Shown here in pieces: positions 1 to 5,946 of a DNA stretch of 8,869 bases. Both the position numbers and the translations under genes were made by a program. The DNA comes from Halobacteria archaeon (lineage in GTDB: Archaea > Halobacteriota > Syntropharchaeia > Alkanophagales > Methanospirareceae): assembly GCA_029932715.1 (NCBI GenBank), contig JAOZPO010000052.1, positions 1 through 8,869 of the forward strand. Direction: 5' to 3'. A model generated the notes under the pieces. It was not told the origin of the DNA. It searched no databases and saw nothing but the letters and a program-made list of their open reading frames with translations. Each line of letters begins with the position of its first letter. Positions within the stretch are counted from its first letter, which is position 1.

Positions 1-740
1 TCAAGTCTATCTGATACTTCAGCCTTAAATTCAGCGAATTCTTTTGTTCTTTTATCAACATCAGTAGAAAGCCTCTCAATGCGTTGGTGAAGTTGTTCAA
101 TATCTTCAGAGGTTTTTTGTTTCTCTCTCCATTTAAAAATCCCTTCTATAACTGACTTAATCAATTCCATAAGCTTCTGCAAAAATTTAAACTTCTGTTC
201 TGCCGAGGTGGTGTTTTCGGTTTTGGGTGACACTTGTGGATTTATAGCTTCTTTTGACTCTGCACCATTTTCCTCTTTATGCTCTCCCCCCACACTCCTC
301 TGACCAAAATAGTATCCCACGATTGACGCGAGTATCGCCAGCAGTGCGGATATTATCTCATTAAAACATCTGAATAGAACCAGCATGATGGCAATCAGGA
401 CAACAAGGCTGAATGCCAGCAGCGCTCTTACACTACCCTTTGGCATAGCCAGTGGATAATCCTTCCATTTTTCCCTGTCGCGCAACGCAAGAAATACGAC
501 AAAAAAGGGAAGCAAACAAACAACTGAGATAACGCCTATTAGTATTAAAAACATAGGGCTCGTTATCTCCGGGATTGGTGGTGCTGCATCCGTAGCTTCT
601 TCCGCACTTGCTATCGCCACGAAGCAAAAAAATATTAGCGGTATTAACGTCAAGAAAGCTATCTTTAAAAAAGCAAAGGAAAGGTGCCTGTTAAAGCACT
701 CTATTTGTAATTCAAACCCATTTCCGCTGACATACCCCAC
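1..740 (-). CDS. Membrane protein with coiled-coil tail, partial (runs off left edge)
   Basis: The minus strand is open from a stop at 773-771 to the window edge, so the 3' end is missing. Numbering from the only usable upstream start codon in frame (GTG at 740), the protein has a basic-then-hydrophobic signal or anchor (about 18-46, ending AIASAEE), a Pro-rich linker, a hydrophobic segment (63-86), a charged loop (87-103) holding PKGSVRALLA, a segment at 104-124, and another at about 129-146 ending GYYFGQRS. A Lys/Glu-rich stretch follows, then from about 195 a region with heptad-like spacing (IEQLHQRIERLSTDV) that looks coiled-coil. The GSVRALLA...GYYFG-R combination recalls a recurring family of small membrane proteins of unknown function (from memory, unchecked). 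The composition (hydrophobic blocks, Lys/Glu coil) makes chance openness over 240 codons very unlikely. The start is unsure: no Shine-Dalgarno fits the GTG, while a good one serves an ATG at 754 in another frame. Confidence 0.8.
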   Translation of the reverse strand, partial: MGYVSGNGFELQIECFNRHLSFAFLKIAFLTLIPLIFFCFVAIASAEEATDAAPPIPEITSPMFLILIGVISVVCLLPFFVVFLALRDREKWKDYPLAMPKGSVRALLAFSLVVLIAIMLVLFRCFNEIISALLAILASIVGYYFGQRSVGGEHKEENGAESKEAINPQVSPKTENTTSAEQKFKFLQKLMELIKSVIEGIFKWREKQKTSEDIEQLHQRIERLSTDVDKRTKEFAEFKAEVSDRL

Positions 741-762
741 CCCCCGTACGGCATCGCTTGAT

Positions 763-770
763 TCACCTCT
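763..770 (-). promoter_or_regulatory. Shine-Dalgarno AGAGGTGA ahead of an ATG at 754
   Basis: Minus strand reads AGAGGTGA, then 8 bases, then ATG at 754-752. That ATG opens only 17 codons (TAG at 703-701) in a frame different from the membrane protein. It is the best-looking ribosome binding site in this region, so either it starts a short leader peptide or it is the real start of the membrane protein and one base is missing from the G6 tract at 740-745. Confidence 0.45.
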
Positions 771-790
771 TTATCCCTATCTTTGCCATA

Positions 791-823
791 GAACATAAAA
801 TGATTTTCGTTTTTTTAATGTTC
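791..823. repeat. Imperfect AT-rich inverted repeat
   Basis: GAACAT (791-796) is mirrored by ATGTTC (818-823); the adjacent AAAA and T-run can extend the stem with one bulged base. It lies upstream of the left-edge membrane gene. It could be part of a promoter/operator or simply AT-rich spacer; nothing else supports a role. Confidence 0.25.
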
Positions 824-899
824 CATTTTTGTGATGTTTTTAATAGAACTGAGTCTCAATTCATGATTCCCTCCCTTCAAGAAAAAATCAAAAATGATA

Positions 900-952
900 G
901 CCACAGAGGACATGGAGGGAAATAACTCGGTGCTTTCGGTGTACTCTGTGGC
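900..952. repeat. CCACAGAG...CTCTGTGG inverted repeat element
   Basis: GCCACAGAG (900-908) is a perfect 9-base inverted match to CTCTGTGGC (944-952). The interior carries GGACATGGAGGG and a doubled TCGGTG unit (TCGGTGCTTTCGGTG). Strings of the type CCACAGAGnACACnGAG are known as dispersed noncoding repeats in many bacterial and archaeal genomes and give spurious peptides rich in 'TEYTEST' when translated, as happens here on the minus strand. It sits between the end of clpB and the start of the left-edge gene. It may fold as a hairpin in RNA; no function is known to me. Confidence 0.65.
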
Positions 953-984
953 AAAAAGATATAATTTATATACAATAAAAAACC
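953..984 (-). terminator. T-rich archaeal-type terminator of clpB
   Basis: Immediately after the clpB stop (992-990) the minus strand reads GGTTTTTTATTG (T6 at 982-977) and a little further on CTTTTTG (T5 at 957-953), with AT-rich sequence between. Runs of T without a strong GC hairpin are the usual archaeal termination signal. The following inverted repeat at 900-952 could add to it. Confidence 0.5.
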
Positions 985-989
985 AGACA

Positions 990-3572
990 CTACCCATGTG
1001 AAAACACAATCGCTCCCTCAGAAACATCCATCCTAACCGTATCGCCTTCCCCGAACTCACCATTCAAAATCTTCATAGATAACGGGTCTTCAATCAAGCG
1101 CTGAATCGTTCGTTTTACCGGTCTTGCACCGTATACCGGATCGAACCCCTTAGTCGCTATCAACTCCTTTACGCTATCGCTGACAGAAATCGAAATCTTA
1201 CGCTCCGCAAGCCGATTATGCAAATACCGCATTTGTATCTCCACTATCTTCTTTATCACTTCCATATTCAACGGATTGAATATGATGAGTTCGTCAATAC
1301 GATTCAGGAATTCCGGCCGGAACCGCATCTTCAGCGCTGCCATCACCTTCTTCCGCAGCTCTTCACCTCTATAGTCCTGCATAATCTGGCTCGCAATGTT
1401 GGAAGTCATGATAAGCACGCTATTCTTGAAGTTCACTGTTCTTCCATGACCATCAGTAAGACGTCCATCGTCCAATATCTGAAGCAGCAGATTGAAGACG
1501 TCATTGTGCGCCTTCTCTATCTCGTCAAATAGTACTACGCTGTACGGCCTCCTGCGAACTGCTTCTGTTAAGTGTCCGCCCTCCTCGTATCCCACGTATC
1601 CTGGTGGTGCACCGATAAGCCTTGCAATTGAGTGCCGCTCCATATATTCCGACATATCCACTCGCACCATTGCTCGTTCGTCATCGAACAGGAATTGCGC
1701 TATCGCCTTTACAAGTTCTGTCTTTCCCACACCCGTGGGACCCAGGAATATAAAGGAGCCAACAGGGCGGTTCGGATCGCTGAGACCAGATCTAGCCCTT
1801 CTAATCGCATTGGAGACCAGACTTATCGCTTCATCCTGCCCAACAACACGCTGTTTCAATTGCTCTTCCATGTGAATTAACTTATCCGTCTCGCCTTCCA
1901 GCATCTTCGAGATCGGTACTCCCGACCAGTTCGCAATTACTTCTGCAATGTCCTCTTCATCTACCTCCTCTTTTAGCATCTTCTGATCCTTCTGTACCGC
2001 TTGCAGCCGCTCATTCTGCGCATCCAATTCCTTCTGCAGTTCGACCAGTGTGCCATACCGTATCCGTGCCACACGCTCTAAATCGCTACTGCGCTCAGCC
2101 CGTTCTGCTTCTAACTTCGCCTCGTCCATCTGCGCCTTAATTTGCCTTATACGCATTATTATCCCCTTCTCGTTCTGCCATCTCACTTTTAACTGGTCGC
2201 TTTTCTCCTTCTGCACCGCCAGCTCCTCACGGAGCTTCTGCAATCGTTCCTTCGATGCTTTATCCTTCTCTCGTTTCAATGCCTGCTCCTCAATCTCCAG
2301 TTGCATCACCTTCCGGTCAACCTCGTCAATCTCTGTTGGCATACTGTCTATCTCTGTTCTCAACTTGGAAGTCGCTTCGTCAATGACGTCAATGGCTTTG
2401 TCAGGCAAGAATCGGTCGGTAATGTATCGGTTGGCGAGTTCAGCCGCAGCGACTAACGCGGAATCGCGTATCCTCACACCGTGATACAGCTCGTACCGCT
2501 CCTTTAGTCCACGCAAAATAGATATTGTATCCTCTACTGACGGTTCACGAACCAAAATCGGCTGGAATCTGCGCTCCAGAGCTGCATCCTTCTCGATGTA
2601 CTTACGGTATTCGTCTATTGTAGTTGCACCCACGCATTTGAGCTCGCCACGAGCAAGTGCAGGCTTTAACAGGTTTGAGGCATCTACCGCGCCTTCTGCT
2701 GCGCCTGCACCGACAACCGTATGTAACTCGTCAATAAAGAGTACAATCTGACCTGCCGCTGCCCTTATCTCCTTCAACACTGCTTTGAGCCTGTCTTCAA
2801 ACTCGCCTCTGAACTTTGTACCTGCGATTAACGATCCCATATCAAGTGCTGCTACTTGTTTATCCTTCAATGTCTCGGGCACGTCACCTTTTAATATCCG
2901 CTGTGCCAAACCCTCCACTATCGCGGTCTTACCCACTCCTGCATCGCCTATGAGTACTGGATTGTTCTTCGTCCTTCGCGAAAGAACTTGAATAACCCTG
3001 CGGATTTCTTCATTACGCCCTATTACCGGGTCGAGCTTACCTTTACGTGCAAGCTCGGTCAAATCCTGCGTGTAGCGTTCCAGTGCCTGATACTTATCCT
3101 CCGGGTTTTGATCCATTACCCGCTGTCCACCACGAATACCTGTTAATGCTCCGTATATCCTGTCCTTTGTCGCACCCAGCTCTTTCATTATCTGTGGTGA
3201 TCCCGGCTCGTTCTCTTCTGCAATAGCAAGCAATATATGCTCAGTGCTTAAATACTCGTCTTTGATCGCTTGCGCCTCCTGCCATGCCTTCTCCAGCGTC
3301 TTATTCAACCGCGGCGTTATGTATATCTGCCCTATTCCACCACCGCCTTGTACTTGCGGCAGTGAACCCAGATGCTCTGTGATACGCGTTTTGAACTGCT
3401 CAATATCTATGCCTATCTTCTGTAGTACCGGAACCACTATACCTTCTGGCTGCTCTACCAGCGCTAACAATAAATGTTCCACGTCTATCTGCTGGTGATT
3501 GTACTTATCAGCAATATTCTTTGCCTCTTGCAGCGCTTCCTGCGCCTTTAAAGTCAGTTTGTCAAGTCTCAT
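990..3572 (-). CDS. clpB: ATP-dependent disaggregase ClpB (Hsp104 family)
   Basis: Encodes an 860-residue hexameric AAA+ chaperone that threads aggregated proteins through its pore for refolding, normally with DnaK; cytoplasmic. The length matches ClpB (about 857-870). Visible parts in order: double Clp-N repeat (about 1-150; [14 protein letters not shown] repeats seen as [11 protein letters not shown] and [10 protein letters not shown]); AAA1 with Walker A GDAGVGKT (K215), Walker B ending FIDE (E282) and pore loop GTKFRGEFE, where Phe replaces the usual Tyr; a long Lys/Glu-rich middle coiled coil (about 415-530) that separates ClpB from ClpA; AAA2 with Walker A GPTGVGKT (K617), Walker B ending LFDE (E684), pore loop GYVGYEEGG and the D2-small C-terminal domain. 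All ATPase residues are intact, so it should be active. There is no clear Shine-Dalgarno before ATG 3572, consistent with a very short leader. ClpB is patchy in archaea, so bacterial origin is plausible. No dnaK/grpE is in the window. Confidence 0.98.
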   Translation of the reverse strand: MRLDKLTLKAQEALQEAKNIADKYNHQQIDVEHLLLALVEQPEGIVVPVLQKIGIDIEQFKTRITEHLGSLPQVQGGGGIGQIYITPRLNKTLEKAWQEAQAIKDEYLSTEHILLAIAEENEPGSPQIMKELGATKDRIYGALTGIRGGQRVMDQNPEDKYQALERYTQDLTELARKGKLDPVIGRNEEIRRVIQVLSRRTKNNPVLIGDAGVGKTAIVEGLAQRILKGDVPETLKDKQVAALDMGSLIAGTKFRGEFEDRLKAVLKEIRAAAGQIVLFIDELHTVVGAGAAEGAVDASNLLKPALARGELKCVGATTIDEYRKYIEKDAALERRFQPILVREPSVEDTISILRGLKERYELYHGVRIRDSALVAAAELANRYITDRFLPDKAIDVIDEATSKLRTEIDSMPTEIDEVDRKVMQLEIEEQALKREKDKASKERLQKLREELAVQKEKSDQLKVRWQNEKGIIMRIRQIKAQMDEAKLEAERAERSSDLERVARIRYGTLVELQKELDAQNERLQAVQKDQKMLKEEVDEEDIAEVIANWSGVPISKMLEGETDKLIHMEEQLKQRVVGQDEAISLVSNAIRRARSGLSDPNRPVGSFIFLGPTGVGKTELVKAIAQFLFDDERAMVRVDMSEYMERHSIARLIGAPPGYVGYEEGGHLTEAVRRRPYSVVLFDEIEKAHNDVFNLLLQILDDGRLTDGHGRTVNFKNSVLIMTSNIASQIMQDYRGEELRKKVMAALKMRFRPEFLNRIDELIIFNPLNMEVIKKIVEIQMRYLHNRLAERKISISVSDSVKELIATKGFDPVYGARPVKRTIQRLIEDPLSMKILNGEFGEGDTVRMDVSEGAIVFSHG

Positions 3573-3600
3573 TTGGCTAATAAATATAACTACAAGCCAT

Positions 3601-3620
3601 GACTATAAAAAGTTTCTTTT
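3601..3620 (-). promoter_or_regulatory. clpB promoter (BRE/TATA), with palindrome
   Basis: On the minus strand AAAAGAAACTTTTTATAGTC ends about 29 bases before the clpB ATG. TTTTTATA fits an archaeal TATA box and the purine-rich AAAAGAAAC just upstream fits a BRE. Transcription starting about 25 bases downstream would leave a leader of roughly 5-10 bases. The upstream part AAAAG-TTT-CTTTT (3608-3620 on plus) is a short palindrome that could be an operator for a stress regulator; that is inference. Confidence 0.5.
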
Positions 3621-3633
3621 ACGCCCCCAAAGG

Positions 3634-3645
3634 AATAATATAGTC
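3634..3645 (+). promoter_or_regulatory. TATA-like box for the radical SAM gene
   Basis: AATAATATAGTC lies about 30-40 bases ahead of the ATG at 3674, the expected place for an archaeal TATA box giving a short leader. Its last seven bases TATAGTC are an exact mirror of the TATAGTC in the clpB promoter on the other strand. Only a weak purine stretch (AAAAAAGAGAT) precedes the ATG. Confidence 0.45.
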
Positions 3646-3673
3646 TCTTCTATATGAATGACAAAAAAGAGAT

Positions 3674-4561
3674 ATGGGTAAATACGAAATAGAGGGATTA
3701 GAGGATAAAACGAAGAACCTTGATGCTATATTAAACAATTGTAAGCTGTGCCCGCGAGAATGCTGTGTCAACAGAAACAAAGGCGAAACTGGCTATTGCA
3801 ACTCGACTAAAGATCTGATGGTATCAAGCGTACAGCCGCACTTTGGCGAAGAAGACGTGCTTGTGGGCTACCATGGCTCGGGCACGGTATTTCTCACGAA
3901 TTGTAACCTTGGCTGTGTGTATTGCCAGAATTACGACATTAGCCATCTGGGACACGGACAGCTAATGACGGAGACGGAACTTGCGCATAGCATGATCACG
4001 CTTCAAACGAGGGGTTGCCATAACATTAATTTCGTCACGCCCACGCATTACACACCACAAATCGTGAAATCGCTGATGATAGCAGCAGAAGAAGGTCTTC
4101 ATATCCCTATCGTTTACAATTGCAGTGGATACGAATCGAGAAGCACCATAGAGCTGCTGGACGGTATCGTGGATATTTACATGCCTGACATGAAATATAG
4201 CGATGCGGCAACTGCAAGCCGATACTCCAATGCGCCCGATTACTTCGATCGGTGTAAAGAAGCGGTAAAGGAGATGCACCGTCAGGTGGGTGATTTAAAG
4301 CTGGATGGGAGAGGGATAGCAGTCAAAGGCCTGCTGATTCGGCATCTGGTACTTCCTAATGGGTTAGCAGGTTCTGCGTCAGTTTTGAAGTTCATTGCTG
4401 CTGAAATATCGAAGGACACGTATGTGAACATCATGGCACAGTATAGACCGATGTACAGGGCATACGAGTATGAGGAGCTGAATAGGGTACTAAAAATGAG
4501 TGAATACCGCGAGGTAATAGCTATTGCGAGGAAATATGGGTTGCATAGGGGGTTTGTTTGA
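3674..4561 (+). CDS. Radical SAM protein, PflX/COG1313 type
   Basis: A 295-residue radical SAM protein resembling the PflX group of pyruvate formate-lyase activase relatives (COG1313), whose substrate is unknown. The SAM-binding [4Fe-4S] motif is CNLGCVYCQN with C77, C81 and C84 (CxxxCxxC). Before it is a second cysteine group, C23/C26/C30/C31 and C42 (CKLCPRECCVNR...GYC), typical of this family and likely to bind another cluster or metal. The barrel follows with NFVTPTHYTP, YNCSGYES, DIYMPDMKY and VKGLLIRHLVLPNG, all family hallmarks; the C-terminal part ends near GLHRGFV. Length is normal for the group. No glycyl radical enzyme is in the window, so an activase role is not supported by context. 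It is transcribed divergently from clpB with 101 bases between. Two nearby upstream ATGs (3654, 3658) are out of frame, so 3674 is the best start. Function beyond radical SAM chemistry is unassigned. Confidence 0.93.
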   Translation: MGKYEIEGLEDKTKNLDAILNNCKLCPRECCVNRNKGETGYCNSTKDLMVSSVQPHFGEEDVLVGYHGSGTVFLTNCNLGCVYCQNYDISHLGHGQLMTETELAHSMITLQTRGCHNINFVTPTHYTPQIVKSLMIAAEEGLHIPIVYNCSGYESRSTIELLDGIVDIYMPDMKYSDAATASRYSNAPDYFDRCKEAVKEMHRQVGDLKLDGRGIAVKGLLIRHLVLPNGLAGSASVLKFIAAEISKDTYVNIMAQYRPMYRAYEYEELNRVLKMSEYREVIAIARKYGLHRGFV

Positions 4562-4579
4562 TGTGATTATAAGCACATC
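4560..4579 (+). terminator. Weak hairpin at the end of the radical SAM gene; spacer to 4691
   Basis: GATGTG (4560-4565) pairs with CACATC (4574-4579) around an 8-base loop, overlapping the stop codon, followed by T-richer sequence. It is a weak candidate terminator. The rest of the 130-base spacer is AT-rich (AATAAACAAATAAATAATAC around 4618-4637) and could hold a promoter for the next gene, but no box is distinctive. Confidence 0.25.
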
Positions 4580-4691
4580 TTATGGATTTTATGCTCTATT
4601 CTGCTATCTCAATGCGCAACAAATAAACAAATAAATAATACAAATACGCATATCTCATACATGTAGAACACTAATAGAAATTGACAATTAA

Positions 4692-5477
4692 ATGACTGCT
4701 AATAAAGACGAGCTAAAATTCCTGGGAACCGCAGGTGCGAGGTTTGTTATGATTACACAGCTTCGTTCTTCTGCGGGCACTATTCTCTGCATGAGCGGCA
4801 CGAACGTACTTATAGACCCGGGTCCCGGCACGCTGGTGAAATTCGCATCCAGCAGACCAAAGCTCAATCCCGCTAAGCTCCATGCTATTATTCTGTCCCA
4901 TAAGCATTTAGACCACTCTAACGATGTAAACGTAATGATAGAAGCGATGACTTCCGGTGGCTTCAAGCACCGGGGGGTGCTTCTCTGTCCGCAAGATGCA
5001 ATCACGAACGAAGGCGATGCCGTTGTACTCAATTATTCTAAAGGGCTTCTGAAACGAATAGAAGTAATGAAAGAGGGCGGAGTTCATCATATTGGTAAAT
5101 TAGAGATAAGCACACCGAAACGGCATGTTCATGGTGTTGAAACCTATGGACTGAACATAAAAGTGAGAGGAGAAACCAAGACACGGATTTCTTTTATCGT
5201 TGATACGCTCTATTTCGAGGGGTTAGAGCATTATTATGATGGCGATGTGCTCGTGCTGAATGTAGCAATGTATAAAAGGAGGGCAGGCGTGGACCATCTC
5301 TGTGTGGACGATGCGAAGAGGATAATAACTGCGAACCGCCCGCAGGTGGCGATACTTACGCATTTCGGCATGACCATGCTTAAGAATAAGCCATGGGTAA
5401 TAGCACAGCGCATGACCGAGGAAACGGGTGTGCACGTGATAGCGGCGAGAGACGGTATGAAATTCGACTTGCTTTAG
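4692..5477 (+). CDS. Metallo-beta-lactamase-fold hydrolase
   Basis: A 261-residue cytoplasmic protein of the metallo-beta-lactamase superfamily. Seen: beta-strand start LKFLGTAGARF, VLIDPGPG (D42), the metal motif SHKHLDHSND with H70, H72, D74 and H75 (HxHxDH), further likely metal ligands H145 or H147 (KRHVHG), D171 (FIVDT) and H224 (LTHFGM). All ligands needed for a two-metal site appear present, so an active hydrolase is expected. It resembles the short single-domain archaeal members (COG1234/COG1235-like) that act on phosphodiesters or unknown esters; it lacks the extra beta-CASP domain of RNA nucleases. The second half ends KFDLL, a normal end for the fold. No Shine-Dalgarno is evident before ATG 4692. 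It is followed after 52 bases by the AOR cassette on the same strand, with T-tracts between, so co-transcription is uncertain. Substrate unknown. Confidence 0.9.
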   Translation: MTANKDELKFLGTAGARFVMITQLRSSAGTILCMSGTNVLIDPGPGTLVKFASSRPKLNPAKLHAIILSHKHLDHSNDVNVMIEAMTSGGFKHRGVLLCPQDAITNEGDAVVLNYSKGLLKRIEVMKEGGVHHIGKLEISTPKRHVHGVETYGLNIKVRGETKTRISFIVDTLYFEGLEHYYDGDVLVLNVAMYKRRAGVDHLCVDDAKRIITANRPQVAILTHFGMTMLKNKPWVIAQRMTEETGVHVIAARDGMKFDLL

Positions 5478-5481
5478 TGGC

Positions 5482-5500
5482 TTTTTAACTACCCTTTTTT
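5482..5500 (+). terminator. T-tract terminator after the hydrolase gene
   Basis: Five T (5482-5486) and six T (5495-5500) follow the stop at 5475-5477 in an otherwise mixed spacer, as in archaeal terminators. The second tract runs into TTTTTTATATG, which is also positioned about 30 bases ahead of the ferredoxin start and could serve as its TATA box, so the spacer may both end one transcript and begin the next. Confidence 0.4.
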
Positions 5501-5511
5501 ATATGTAGTGC

Positions 5512-5518
5512 AAGGGGG
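5512..5518 (+). promoter_or_regulatory. Shine-Dalgarno of the ferredoxin gene
   Basis: AAGGGGG ends 11 bases before ATG 5530. It supports that start and, if used, means transcription begins upstream of about 5510 rather than from the TTTTTTATATG box, or that the gene is read through from the hydrolase. Confidence 0.45.
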
Positions 5519-5529
5519 TATATAATAGT

Positions 5530-5946
5530 ATGGCGAAAAAATTAGCGGTGCTGGATGTGAACAAATGCATCGGGTGCATGGAATGCATGTTTGCTTGTTC
5601 ACGGAGAGTGGGGCGAGTGGGGTTTGACAAATCGGCGATAAAAGTGCGGTCGGCCGGCGGAATAGAAAGAGGGTTTGTAATCGTTGTATGCCGTGCATGT
5701 GAGAATCCACCATGTGCGAAAGTATGTCCTACGGAAGCTTTACGTGCGAGGAAAGAAGGAGGAGGAGTGATACTGAATGAGAACAAATGTATCGGGTGTG
5801 GCTTTTGCGTGCAAGCTTGCATCTTAGGTGCTATCTTCTGGGATAGCGAGAGGGACAAGCCTGTTGTGTGCAAATACTGCGGTGACTGTGTTGATTACTG
5901 TGTGCATGATGTCATTGGATTAGTAGATGTAAAAGGAGAGGTTTAG
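5530..5946 (+). CDS. Four-cluster [4Fe-4S] ferredoxin, AOR electron-transfer subunit
   Basis: A 138-residue protein with sixteen cysteines in four groups: C13/C16/C19/C23, C54/C57/C62/C66 (CRACENPPCAKVCP, the CxxCx4CxxxC form typical of HycB/DmsB-like subunits), C87/C90/C93/C97 and C114/C117/C120/C124. This predicts four [4Fe-4S] clusters in a soluble HycB/AorB-type electron carrier. The last group ends in C124-V rather than CP, a mild departure. The gene abuts the AOR gene directly (stop TAG 5944-5946, next start GTG 5947), so it very likely hands electrons between AOR and a cellular acceptor, as AorB does in bacterial AorABC enzymes. There is no signal peptide or membrane segment. The start is supported by AAGGGGG upstream and by the family-typical opening AVLDVNKCIGC. 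Here there is no flavin-containing NAD(P)H subunit such as AorC, so ferredoxin or another single-electron carrier is the likelier partner. Confidence 0.93.
   Translation: MAKKLAVLDVNKCIGCMECMFACSRRVGRVGFDKSAIKVRSAGGIERGFVIVVCRACENPPCAKVCPTEALRARKEGGGVILNENKCIGCGFCVQACILGAIFWDSERDKPVVCKYCGDCVDYCVHDVIGLVDVKGEV
5932..5941 (+). promoter_or_regulatory. Shine-Dalgarno of AOR inside the ferredoxin end
   Basis: AAAGGAGAGG lies within the last codons of the ferredoxin gene, 5 bases before GTG 5947, giving translational coupling. A second site, GGAGG at 5949-5953, is 8 bases before ATG 5962 in the same frame, so AOR may start at either codon; the difference is five residues. Confidence 0.6.

Noticed and set aside
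433..627. 64-codon minus-strand frame
   Set aside because: It is out of frame within the membrane-protein gene and has no domain-like composition.
900..952. CRISPR repeat or tRNA-like element
   Set aside because: There is one copy only, no regularly spaced repeats and no cloverleaf; it fits a dispersed inverted repeat better.
815..1063. 82-codon minus-strand frame overlapping the end of clpB
   Set aside because: It overlaps clpB and is translated largely from the CCACAGAG repeat (ATEYTESTE peptide), a known spurious pattern.
1218..3498. Several plus-strand frames of 68-144 codons opposite clpB
   Set aside because: They are antisense shadows of a clear ClpB gene, rich in Ser/Cys as expected from the complement of its codons.
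4618..4637. AT-rich repeat as a replication origin
   Set aside because: It is short and simple AT-rich spacer with no clustered origin boxes or nearby cdc6/orc gene.
5499..5873. 124-codon minus-strand frame opposite the ferredoxin gene
   Set aside because: It is antisense to a gene with sixteen well-placed cysteines; its His/Thr/Pro-rich composition reflects the complement of that gene.
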